A DNA stretch of 5,726 bases, taken from the NCBI GenBank assembly GCA_021811745.1, contig JAJZNH010000574.1:1-5726 (forward strand). The letters are read 5' to 3'. Shown one piece after another: positions 1 through 5,726 of this stretch. The position numbers and the translations under genes are program-made. The stretch's first letter is position 1. The number at the start of each line of letters is the position of its first letter. The DNA comes from Acidobacteriota bacterium (lineage in GTDB: Bacteria; Acidobacteriota; Terriglobia; Terriglobales; Acidobacteriaceae). The notes under the pieces are model-generated. The model ran no database searches. It worked only from the letters and a program-made list of their open reading frames with translations, and was not told the DNA's origin.

Positions 1-1037
1 CGGCCGGGATGCGGAAGCGCTCTGGCCGGTTTCTCCCGGCGGCCGGGGCTGAAGCGGGAGCGGGCGGCGGGTGCGGGGCGGTCCTCCAGCTTGCCCGGCT
101 TCAGACCGACCGCCGAGAAGAGGGCGGGAGCATCGTCGCGATTCGACGACACAGGTGTCGCTTTGATTCCCGCTTTCGCCAGTTTCTCCGTCCAGGGCCG
201 CAAGTCCTTCGCAAACGTCTGTGAAGCGTGCTTTTCTGTCTCCGGGAAGATCTGTTGCGACCAGAAATCCGGGTTCGCGAAGCTTTCGCTCGGCTTGGAC
301 TCCGCCGCCTGCGCCAACTTGCCGGCCGCTGACTTGCCTCCCTCGGCTCCGAGCTTCTGAACCCGCTCTTCCTGCGCCTGAAACCATTGCCCCATCCGGG
401 TCACGTGCTGGATCACGCGCTGGAGCCGCTCATTGGTCCATTGCGCCTTCTGGTCCTCCCTGAGCCATGTCGGAGCTTTCTCACTCAGCGCTTCCACGAT
501 TCCGGCGTAGGCCGTGGAAAGGTCCGAACCTCGAAGTGCCTCCACAAAGTGAGGCAACACTGCTGAGGCATACTCCTCCGGCGATGACTCGGCCAAACGG
601 TCCAGGAGAGCCGGCGTCATGCGCAGCAGACCCTCCTGCTGCTCTTCGTTCAGAGCCTCCATGTTGCCTTGCGCCAAGCCATCCAGCACGGTCTGGGACT
701 CCGCCAAGGCCCCCTGCATGGCGTTGACCGCATCCAGACCTTTAGCTTCCCCGTAGGCTATCCCGTTGATCGTCGAGTACTTCTCGCGGACGCCATCAAT
801 CCCTTTGGGCTCAATGCCCGAGAGCGCCATCATGCGCCGGGAGTCGTCCTTGATCCGGCGATAGTGCTTGCCCGCGTCCGGGTCATCGCGCAGGCTCTTG
901 AGCCACGCGGAGTATTCGCGGTCTTCCTGCCGCCGCTGGTCCTGCTCGCTCGGCTGGGATGATTCCTGGGTCGATCCCTGCGCTACATCGGAGCCTGTTG
1001 ACTGCGGTTGTTCAAGTACTGCTTCCATTGTCTCCAT
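1..1037 (-). CDS. Putative scaffolding protein, C-terminus cut by left window edge
   Basis: This frame is open from ATG at 1037 to the left edge, giving 345 visible codons and no stop. The start has a Shine-Dalgarno-like AAGGGAG about 5 nt upstream and lies 17 nt after the portal stop. A second in-frame ATG at 1028 has a poorer spacing. Residues 1-40 are rich in Gln, Ser and Glu and look disordered. Residues about 41-230 are mostly charged and predicted helical, with segments such as EYSAWLKSLRDDPDAGKHY and GQWFQAQEERVQKLG. Residues 250-300 form a second block (NPDFWSQQIFPE). From about residue 320 the chain turns rich in Arg and Pro. I see no membrane segment or protease catalytic motif. Scaffolding protein is inferred from position directly after the portal and from the acidic, helical, Gln-rich composition, not from a recognised domain. 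The coding call is strong and the function moderate. An unrelated head-assembly protein is the main alternative. Confidence 0.72.
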   Translation of the reverse strand, partial: METMEAVLEQPQSTGSDVAQGSTQESSQPSEQDQRRQEDREYSAWLKSLRDDPDAGKHYRRIKDDSRRMMALSGIEPKGIDGVREKYSTINGIAYGEAKGLDAVNAMQGALAESQTVLDGLAQGNMEALNEEQQEGLLRMTPALLDRLAESSPEEYASAVLPHFVEALRGSDLSTAYAGIVEALSEKAPTWLREDQKAQWTNERLQRVIQHVTRMGQWFQAQEERVQKLGAEGGKSAAGKLAQAAESKPSESFANPDFWSQQIFPETEKHASQTFAKDLRPWTEKLAKAGIKATPVSSNRDDAPALFSAVGLKPGKLEDRPAPAARSRFSPGRREKPARALPHPG

Positions 1038-1054
1038 ACGCTCTCCCTTGTCTC
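1038..1054 (-). promoter_or_regulatory. Portal-scaffold intergenic spacer with ribosome binding site
   Basis: These 17 nt separate the portal stop TAG from the next ATG. On the minus strand they read GGAGACAAGGGAGAGCGT just before the start, counting one base of the stop codon. AAGGGAG at 1049-1043 is 5 nt from ATG 1037, which supports that start. There is no room for a promoter or terminator, so the downstream gene is probably read from the same message as the portal. Confidence 0.6.
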
Positions 1055-3574
1055 CTAATTCAGCGGCTTTCCTACCACGCTGACCTTGCGCTTGACCGGC
1101 ACGCCGCTCTCCGGGTCAAGACCTTCGCTCTCCTGCGTGATCTCGTGCGTCTGCTCCTGCGGCTGCAACACGAACGGCGGCATCTGGATGCCCAGCTTCT
1201 CGAAGGCAATGGCCTGCGCATCAGGAGGAAGCTTGGTCGGGTCCAGCGTCATGTTGGCCCTCATCTCCACCGCCGGTGGCGGCATCAGCTTCTGCGCCAT
1301 CTGCGTGTGTTCTTCCCAGTTCAGCTTCAGGTTTAGCCATCCGGCCTTCTGCTGCTGATTGCCCTCTTGGGCGGCCCGTCCCTTGGCCGAGTTCAGCGCC
1401 GCCAGCGCCACGGCTGCCCGGATGGAATGGTTCTGGCTGGCGTCCTGCGGCACCGGGCAGGTCGATATCAGCGGGGGCAAAGACTGGATCTGCTGGCTCA
1501 TCTGCTGAATCTGCGGCGCCAACGCGTTGATCGTCTGGACGTCGCCCATCTGCTGCGCCTGCGCCAGTTGCATGTCGGCTTGCATCAACTGCTCTTTGAG
1601 CATCTCTACCTGCGGGTTGGGCAGCGGCGACTCGCTCAGAAGCTTCTGGTTGTCAGCCATCTGGGCTTCAAGGTCATCCATACCGGGGATGTGCAGCCCG
1701 CTCAGGCTGGGCATGCGCCGGATAATTTCAAGGTTGCGAGGATCGTTTAGAACCTGCGAGTAGAACGGTACCTGCCCCATGGACTGAAGCATCTGGCCGA
1801 TTTCAGCCTGCTGCTCGGCCAGCGTCGGCGGAATCTCCGTGGACGTAGACCAGACCAGAACCTCACCCTGAAGCTTGTCTACCCGCACACGCACCCGCTC
1901 ACCCTGCAAGCCAACCGTGAAATCCGATATGCGATTCTCCGCCGCACTGTGAATCGCCTGGGCGCTGATGTCAGCAGTTGCCGCCGCCAATGCCTGCCAC
2001 GGAAGCGAGAAGACCTGCAACGCCTGATCGCGGTCCAGCCGCGCTTCTCCAAACGTTCCCTTTGACACCCCGTCCGCATCCTGCCCAAACACTGCGGGGC
2101 TGCCGCCATCCATCTCAGCGGGGACAGCCGATATCAGCCATTGGATGTACGCGAAGATCGTTTCGTTCGGAGGCACTACCTGTTCAACGAAGGTGGCGCT
2201 CGCCGGGTCTATGCCCTTTTCAATGCAGTAGGTGAGATCAAAGGGCGTGATCTTGGCAGGGTCATTCGACTGGAAGTTGAGCGCCTCCACGTCGATGACC
2301 GGCTCGCCTGCGTACCGCCGCGCCACACCCCCGCGGATGTATCGGTCCTGAAGGGAGATGGTCGCATTCAGCACCTTCTGGATGGGCATGTAGTTCGTTC
2401 CAATGCGCTCCCGGTTCTGCCCATCCCCCGTAGACGCCTGCGCTTCGCTCACGTGTCCTAGCGGACCATCCATCCGGCCATTACGCACCAGCGCAATCTC
2501 GCCGCCAGCCGTCCAGACTTCCAGCCCATCCGGGAAGTTCTCGTAGAAGATCTCGCGGGTGTCCGGGTCATGGATGCCCTCATACTGCTCCGGGCGGAAG
2601 AAGAACACGGACTCGGTTGTGTCCTGGTTGTACGCCTCGCCGCTCGTACTGGATGCCTGCACTGCCAGGCGCACATTCGCTCGGGCCATTCGGTCAAGCT
2701 GGCCCATCGCATCCATGTTCGCGCCACCGGAGATGCGCTCCCGAATCCACGGATACCGCGCCTGCAACTGGTTGATGTTCCGCTCCCGCGATACCCGTAC
2801 CCAACCCATGTCCGACAGATTGTCCGCCATGATCGGGAACTTGCGCTCCAGCTTGCCGAAGACCTCAACCTCTTCGCGGCGTCCCGGAACCGGCTCTCCA
2901 TGCTCATCCAACTCTGTTCCGTACCGCGCCTGGTCCGCCACCGTGTAGGTCAGGAACACCGCTTGCCCGTCCGTGTACAGGTAACCCGCAGCATCCGCAA
3001 TCCGCTTGCGCAGTTGCGCCTGCTCTCGGAACGCTTTCAGGTAGGGCACTGCTTCCTGCGCTGCAGCGCTGTCCATCGGCGATTCATCGTCTGCCGCGGT
3101 AACCTCGACCGGAGGAACCTCCCGGCTGAGTAGCGCCACAATCTTCTTATGCCGCGCGCCATAGACGTTGACGCTGAAGAGCTTCATGCTGTTCTGCGAT
3201 TGCAGAATGCTCGCGCCCGTCGTTCCCGAAGAGCCGCCAAACATGCCCCAACCCTTGCGGCCAACGTTCAGGAAGTGGTAGTTCCGCCGAAACAGTCTCT
3301 GCTCCCAGGCTTGGAGCACTTCCCAGATCCGCGCCGCGTCGTCGGCCCTGTCCGCATGAGCGATCAGGTCGTCAATCGCCCCGCGCAGGTAGCCAAGCTC
3401 ATCGGGCCCATAGCACGCCTCAGGAGAGCAGCGCCAGGGAGCCCGAGCGCCCGGAACGAAGTCGTATTGCTCAAAGTCAATCGGGGTCAGTTTCGGTTTG
3501 GAGCGCGTCTCCGCATCGCCCTCAGCCGAAACCACCCCTTGACTCTGCGGGTACAGTGCTGGCAGCTCTGCCAT
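1055..3574 (-). CDS. Phage portal protein (large, podovirus P22-like type)
   Basis: The product is an 839-residue soluble protein with no signal peptide or membrane helix. Portal proteins form the dodecameric ring at one capsid vertex, dock the terminase and give passage to DNA. The assignment rests on four points: its place a few small genes after the large terminase; its size (P22-type portals are roughly 700 residues or more); a portal-like middle section, about residues 195-285, with YLYTDGQAVFLTYTV, FPIMADNLSDMGWVRVSRE and QLQARYPWIRERI; and a long Gln/Met-rich helical C-terminal stretch at about 655-700 resembling the coiled-coil barrel end of large portals. Residues 105-125 are Gly/Ser-rich (WGMFGGSSGTTG). 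The ATG directly follows the stop of the upstream gene (TAGATG), and GGAG at 3583-3580, inside that gene's last codons, is 5 nt from the start, so translation is probably coupled. The frame is intact throughout. I recognise the protein by general pattern, not by an invariant catalytic motif, because portals have none. Confidence 0.82.
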   Translation of the reverse strand: MAELPALYPQSQGVVSAEGDAETRSKPKLTPIDFEQYDFVPGARAPWRCSPEACYGPDELGYLRGAIDDLIAHADRADDAARIWEVLQAWEQRLFRRNYHFLNVGRKGWGMFGGSSGTTGASILQSQNSMKLFSVNVYGARHKKIVALLSREVPPVEVTAADDESPMDSAAAQEAVPYLKAFREQAQLRKRIADAAGYLYTDGQAVFLTYTVADQARYGTELDEHGEPVPGRREEVEVFGKLERKFPIMADNLSDMGWVRVSRERNINQLQARYPWIRERISGGANMDAMGQLDRMARANVRLAVQASSTSGEAYNQDTTESVFFFRPEQYEGIHDPDTREIFYENFPDGLEVWTAGGEIALVRNGRMDGPLGHVSEAQASTGDGQNRERIGTNYMPIQKVLNATISLQDRYIRGGVARRYAGEPVIDVEALNFQSNDPAKITPFDLTYCIEKGIDPASATFVEQVVPPNETIFAYIQWLISAVPAEMDGGSPAVFGQDADGVSKGTFGEARLDRDQALQVFSLPWQALAAATADISAQAIHSAAENRISDFTVGLQGERVRVRVDKLQGEVLVWSTSTEIPPTLAEQQAEIGQMLQSMGQVPFYSQVLNDPRNLEIIRRMPSLSGLHIPGMDDLEAQMADNQKLLSESPLPNPQVEMLKEQLMQADMQLAQAQQMGDVQTINALAPQIQQMSQQIQSLPPLISTCPVPQDASQNHSIRAAVALAALNSAKGRAAQEGNQQQKAGWLNLKLNWEEHTQMAQKLMPPPAVEMRANMTLDPTKLPPDAQAIAFEKLGIQMPPFVLQPQEQTHEITQESEGLDPESGVPVKRKVSVVGKPLN

Positions 3575-3808
3575 CTATGCTCCGTGGTGCATGCTGGTGA
3601 GCCCGAGCGCGGCAATCGCCCGGCGCCGCAGAAGCGGGTTCGAGCTCTTCGACGCCTTTTTGATCCGAGCGTGCCCGATCTTCTCACCTTCGGGTACGTG
3701 CAGCATCTCGTGCAGCGCACCCTTCTTCACTTCGAAGCCGCCCTTGCGGCCAAGGTCAACACGCTGGTTTTTCATCTGTAAGGGACTTTTCGGGCTCTTT
3801 TGAGCCAT
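3575..3808 (-). CDS. Small conserved phage protein with GALH..L.VPEGEKI signature, function unknown
   Basis: From ATG 3808 this encodes 77 residues, with a strongly basic N-terminal half. The core (residues about 23-70) carries KKGALHEMLHVPEGEKI, then RIKKASKSSNPLLRRRA and an AALGL segment, ending in HHGA. I recognise this layout (GALHxxLxVPxGxKI, then KAxxSxNPxxRxRAxxAxxL) from many short unannotated proteins in tailed-phage genomes, often close to structural genes. No biochemical role is known to me. The start is uncertain. ATG 3808 has GGAAG directly abutting it, too close for a normal Shine-Dalgarno. ATG 3775 (66 residues) would still keep the whole core. A TTG at 3880 would give 101 residues but seems unlikely. 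The start lies within the upstream 57-residue ORF in another frame, and the stop TAG abuts the portal ATG, so coupling on both sides is plausible. Confidence 0.75.
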   Translation of the reverse strand: MAQKSPKSPLQMKNQRVDLGRKGGFEVKKGALHEMLHVPEGEKIGHARIKKASKSSNPLLRRRAIAALGLTSMHHGA

Positions 3809-3929
3809 CTTCCGGTTGGGCCGGAGTTTCCGCAGGCTTTTGGTAGCACACGGACTCCAGGTTGCTGACTCGCTCTTCAAGAGCGCGGATTTCTTCTTGT
3901 AGGTTTAGTGTTCCTTTGGGGAGAGCCAT
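3756..3929 (-). CDS. Small coiled-coil protein (57 aa), overlapping the next gene
   Basis: This short ORF runs from ATG 3929 to TGA at 3756-3758. The ATG lies 2 nt after the stop of the His-rich gene, and GAGGA (3943-3939), inside that gene's acidic C-terminal codons, is 9 nt upstream. Residues about 8-27 (LNLQEEIRALEERVSNLES) show clear heptad spacing of Leu/Ile/Val with charged flanks, as in a short parallel coiled coil. The remainder is Pro/Glu/Lys-rich, probably disordered, and ends in a Cys. No homologue is recognised. Its last 53 nt overlap the start of the following gene (from ATG 3808) in a different frame. Support comes from the tight fit to the upstream stop, the RBS and the non-random helix. 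It may be a small structural accessory or simply a coupling leader. Confidence 0.66.
   Translation of the reverse strand: MALPKGTLNLQEEIRALEERVSNLESVCYQKPAETPAQPEDGSKEPEKSLTDEKPAC
3793..3825 (-). promoter_or_regulatory. Two tandem small hairpins flanking the ATG at 3808
   Basis: In minus-strand order, a TCCGG stem with a CCCAA loop and CCGGA (3825-3811) is followed two bases later by the AT of the ATG. The G of that ATG then starts a second stem, GGCTC, loop AAAA, GAGCC (3806-3793). Both stems are perfect 5-bp pairings. The first stem holds most of the GGAAG just before the ATG and the second starts inside the start codon. If they form in the mRNA, initiation at 3808 would be low unless ribosomes translating the overlapping 57-residue ORF open them. 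This is inference from pairing only; short GC-rich stems also arise by chance. No T-tract follows, so it is not a terminator. Confidence 0.35.
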
Positions 3930-3931
3930 GG

Positions 3932-4297
3932 TTATTCATCCTCGTCGTCAATGCCGTTGTCATCCGGGCCATCACCATCGAACTGGTCCAGATGAGATTT
4001 CATGTCTTCGGTGGACTCGTGCTCCACCGGCCCGCTCAGGCGGCCTTCCTCGTCAATGTGATGCGAGGTGTGCCGGCCATCGCCGTGGTGCTCGATGTGG
4101 CTGTGCGCATGGCCCGTCTCAGCGTGCCGCTCGGTCAGATGATCCTCGATCTTCGCGCGGCCCTCTTCCGGGTATTCCTTTTCCGTTTCCAGATCCTGCT
4201 GGCTGAGGTTGGACCTCGTTTCATTGCCCGGCTGCTTGCCGCGCCCGCTGAGGTAACCCTTCCCCCAGCTACCCTTATACCCGCTAAATGCGCCCAT
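3932..4297 (-). CDS. Histidine-rich, acidic-tailed small phage protein, function unknown
   Basis: The protein has 121 residues in three parts. Residues 1-24 are Gly/aromatic/Lys-rich (GAFSGYKGSWGKGYLSGRGK). Residues 53-102 hold all 12 histidines, including HAHSHIEHHGDGRHTSHH. Residues 104-121 carry 10 Asp/Glu in 18 positions and end in DDEDE. The His cluster could bind a divalent metal, but no known metalloenzyme motif is present. HIEHHxDGxHT-like stretches occur in small uncharacterised phage proteins, which is the only family resemblance I recognise. The start is well supported: GAGG within AGAGGTGAG (about 4308-4302) is 6 nt from ATG 4297. The start overlaps the preceding gene's end by 14 nt, and the TAA is 2 nt before the next ATG. 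Function is unknown; a minor virion or assembly accessory protein is a guess from location. Confidence 0.8.
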   Translation of the reverse strand: MGAFSGYKGSWGKGYLSGRGKQPGNETRSNLSQQDLETEKEYPEEGRAKIEDHLTERHAETGHAHSHIEHHGDGRHTSHHIDEEGRLSGPVEHESTEDMKSHLDQFDGDGPDDNGIDDEDE

Positions 4298-4565
4298 TTC
4301 TCACCTCTTCGAAGTTTCTTGCATCCTGAAGGAAGCGCCGCTGCACATCCTCCCATGTGGAGCTTTCGCCCACAACACTTTTGGTCTTGGCCCGGCGCCC
4401 CAACTCAGCCTCGTGCCGGTCAGCCGTCTGCATCAGGTCGCGCATCTCGGTGTCCTGTTTGGCGATCCGCTGCTCCAACTCAGCTACGCGTGCCTGCAGC
4501 GCCTCTAACCCCAGCAGCTTGCACAGGTACGTCTTGAGCCATCCAACCATGCATCCATTAGGCAT
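4284..4565 (-). CDS. Small coiled-coil protein between terminase and portal, function unknown
   Basis: The protein has 93 residues. Residues 6-20 (MVGWLKTYLCKLLGL) form a short hydrophobic/amphipathic helix. Residues about 20-56 form a long heptad-type helix (LEALQARVAELEQRIAK onwards), predicted to be a coiled coil. The C-terminal part is polar and contains STWEDVQRRFLQDARNFEE. ATG 4565 is preferred over the in-frame ATG 4550 because GAGG at 4577-4574 lies 8 nt upstream of it. The gene begins 24 nt after the terminase stop and overlaps the His-rich gene by 14 nt, which suggests coupled translation. No enzyme motif is present and I recognise no family. A small oligomeric head or packaging accessory is possible but not shown. 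Confidence 0.78.
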   Translation of the reverse strand: MPNGCMVGWLKTYLCKLLGLEALQARVAELEQRIAKQDTEMRDLMQTADRHEAELGRRAKTKSVVGESSTWEDVQRRFLQDARNFEEVRNGRI

Positions 4566-4589
4566 CTCAGAGACCTCGCCGTCAAGTCC
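4566..4589 (-). promoter_or_regulatory. Terminase to small-gene spacer with ribosome binding site
   Basis: This 24-nt spacer contains GGCGAGG, with GAGG (4577-4574) 8 nt before ATG 4565. It sets the start of the coiled-coil gene. It is too short for a promoter or an intrinsic terminator, and I see no inverted repeat in it. Confidence 0.55.
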
Positions 4590-5726
4590 TTATTGCCAGT
4601 ACTGCAACGGCTCCTTGGCTTTCCGCCGGCGCTCCGTCTCGGCCAGCCTGGCAAAATGCAGTGCAAGAGGGTCTTTGATCGCCGCCTGCTGCTTCTTCAC
4701 CTTCTCATCCCGCGTCTCCGGCGTAGGCAATCCGGCAAACGTCATCGCCAGCGTGTCCGCACAGTCCGGCGAGTCGATCCCCCGATCGCGCATGTCTTCC
4801 TTCCGCTCCAACTTGATCACCGACTTCGGGTTGTCCGTGTCATACATCAGGCCGGTCAGGTCGCGCTCCAGTTCAGGATCATCGTCAATCTGGCCTAACT
4901 CCAGCCATTTCTTCATATCGCCCCATACATTCGCCCGCTTGTTGAAGTACATAAACTTGTCCGCCGGTGGTGCCCCGCCGTGGAACTCCTGCACCGTGAA
5001 CCAGGGATGCGTGGTAAACCAGCGGGTGAGCGCCGTCTTCGGCCACTCGCTCCTCGGTGTGTGCGGCTTGGGAAGCAGCATCCGCAGATGGTCTGCCACC
5101 GCTCCGCCGATGCCATCGCCATCAATGATGATGTAGCGCGGGTCCTCATCCATGATCAACTGGGCAATCCGGCCGCTCTGATCCGGGATCGACAGCCCGC
5201 GCCACTTGGCTAGGATGTGGAATACCAACCCCTGCCGCACGCCTACTACCGTCTGGTTGTAGCCAGATCGGGCGACATCCACCGCCATTATCTTGTACCC
5301 ATCCGCCTCGCATTTGCGCTTCCGGGCTTGCGCCACCAGATCCTGAGCGATGTACTGCAAGCCGCCGGCCCGCGGGAACTCGCCCCGAACGCGAACACGG
5401 AAGAAGTCACTGTCCTCGCCATAGTCCTCAAGCCAGCGCTGGATTTGCCCCTTGTTCGTGCCTGGGACGGTCCGCGAGTCGATGTGGCGCGTCACCCAGC
5501 GGTGAGCGTTGATCCCGAACGCGTCAGCAAAGGGCGTGCCGTTCTGCGTTGGGTTGCCGAAGACGATGAAGATGATCTCCGTCTCCTCGTCGGTCAGCGC
5601 CCCCTCGGCCACGTCCCACACGCTGCGCGGGATGGCTGAGCCCTCATCGAACACCAGCAAGATCCGCTTGCGCTTATTGTGCAGCCCCTGGAATGCCTCG
5701 GTATTGTTCTCGCTCCATGTCTCCCT
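4590..5726 (-). CDS. terL: Phage terminase large subunit, N-terminus cut by right window edge
   Basis: The large terminase is the ATPase and nuclease that cuts concatemeric DNA and pumps it into the procapsid through the portal. The frame is open to the right edge, with 378 residues visible (numbered from the edge). The Walker A region lies outside. Seen directly: WSENNTEAFQGLHNKRKRI leading to Walker B ILLVFDE (Asp27, catalytic-type Glu28); the coupling motif IFIVFGNPTQN (about 52-62); a linker with TNKGQIQRWLEDYGEDSDF; then an RNase H-fold nuclease with acidic residues in IMAVDVARSG (Asp150), YIIIDGDGIGG (Asp202/Asp204) and DSPDCADTLAM (Asp318-Asp324). All expected nuclease acids appear present, so the enzyme looks functional. 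The C-terminal 50 residues are Lys/Arg/Glu-rich and end in LQYWQ. A TTG at 5658-5660 is internal, not the start, because homologous sequence continues upstream of it. Confidence 0.95.
   Translation of the reverse strand, partial: RETWSENNTEAFQGLHNKRKRILLVFDEGSAIPRSVWDVAEGALTDEETEIIFIVFGNPTQNGTPFADAFGINAHRWVTRHIDSRTVPGTNKGQIQRWLEDYGEDSDFFRVRVRGEFPRAGGLQYIAQDLVAQARKRKCEADGYKIMAVDVARSGYNQTVVGVRQGLVFHILAKWRGLSIPDQSGRIAQLIMDEDPRYIIIDGDGIGGAVADHLRMLLPKPHTPRSEWPKTALTRWFTTHPWFTVQEFHGGAPPADKFMYFNKRANVWGDMKKWLELGQIDDDPELERDLTGLMYDTDNPKSVIKLERKEDMRDRGIDSPDCADTLAMTFAGLPTPETRDEKVKKQQAAIKDPLALHFARLAETERRRKAKEPLQYWQ

Noticed and set aside
2458..2907. Minus-strand 149-codon frame inside the portal
   Set aside because: It is an alternative frame within the intact portal gene, very rich in Ser/Arg/Trp, with no motif.
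3149..3781. Plus-strand open frame of 210 codons
   Set aside because: It lies opposite the portal and its upstream gene, is Arg/Pro/Leu-rich with no recognisable motif, and is the kind of antisense opening expected in GC-rich coding DNA.
3793..3806. GGCTC-TTTT-GAGCC inverted repeat as an intrinsic terminator
   Set aside because: The stem is only 5 bp, no T-tract follows on the transcribed (minus) sense, and it lies inside coding sequence.
3809..3880. TTG start giving a 101-residue form of the small GALH protein
   Set aside because: It would add 24 residues that merely re-read the coiled-coil region of the 57-residue ORF in another frame, and none of this is needed by the conserved core. ATG starts at 3808 or 3775 are simpler.
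3908..4537. Plus-strand open frame of 209 codons with a hydrophobic N-terminal part
   Set aside because: It is antisense to three well-spaced minus-strand genes with ribosome binding sites. The hydrophobicity arises from reading acidic and His codons on the other strand.
4357..5136. Plus-strand open frame of 259 codons
   Set aside because: It is antisense to the terminase nuclease domain, which has clear motifs; the product is Ser/Arg-rich, low in sense, and lacks gene context.
5658..5660. TTG as start of the large terminase
   Set aside because: It falls inside the Walker B motif, and the frame continues to the window edge with typical terminase sequence.
1..5726. CRISPR array, tRNA, insertion sequence or attachment site
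   Set aside because: I found no regularly spaced repeats, cloverleaf-like sequence, transposase motifs or terminal inverted repeats on reading the window; nearly all bases are accounted for by minus-strand phage genes.

Overview
The window is a piece of the packaging and head-assembly region of a tailed double-stranded DNA bacteriophage or prophage. Every gene I can support is on the minus strand, so transcription runs from the right edge to the left edge. The DNA is GC-rich and densely coding. All gaps between genes are 24 bases or less, and several genes overlap or abut. I see no host gene, tRNA, integrase, attachment site, insertion sequence or CRISPR array, so the sequence does not identify the host. 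A GC-rich bacterium is the most that can be said, and free phage cannot be told from prophage.

Layout in transcription order (right to left): (1) the large terminase subunit, cut by the right edge, keeping its Walker B motif, ATPase coupling motif and complete nuclease domain; (2) a 93-residue coiled-coil protein; (3) a 121-residue histidine-rich protein with a very acidic tail; (4) a 57-residue coiled-coil ORF; (5) a small basic protein with the 'GALH..L.VPEGEKI' signature seen in many phage genomes, whose start lies inside gene 4 in another frame; (6) an 839-residue portal-like protein; (7) a long acidic, Gln/Glu-rich ORF still open at the left edge, in the position where a scaffolding protein is expected.

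Terminase and portal together form the DNA-packaging motor, and the scaffold candidate would direct procapsid assembly around the portal. The major capsid protein is expected just beyond the left edge, and the small terminase subunit, if encoded nearby, beyond the right edge. The stretch of about 1 kb between terminase and portal holds four small genes of unknown function. The tight spacing suggests one polycistronic message with translational coupling, and no promoter or terminator is visible.

The parts most worth a second look are this small-gene cluster, especially the out-of-frame overlap of genes 4 and 5 with two small hairpins around the gene 5 start, and the His-rich/acidic protein. 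I did not find evidence for a wholly new kind of system; the packaging core is conventional.
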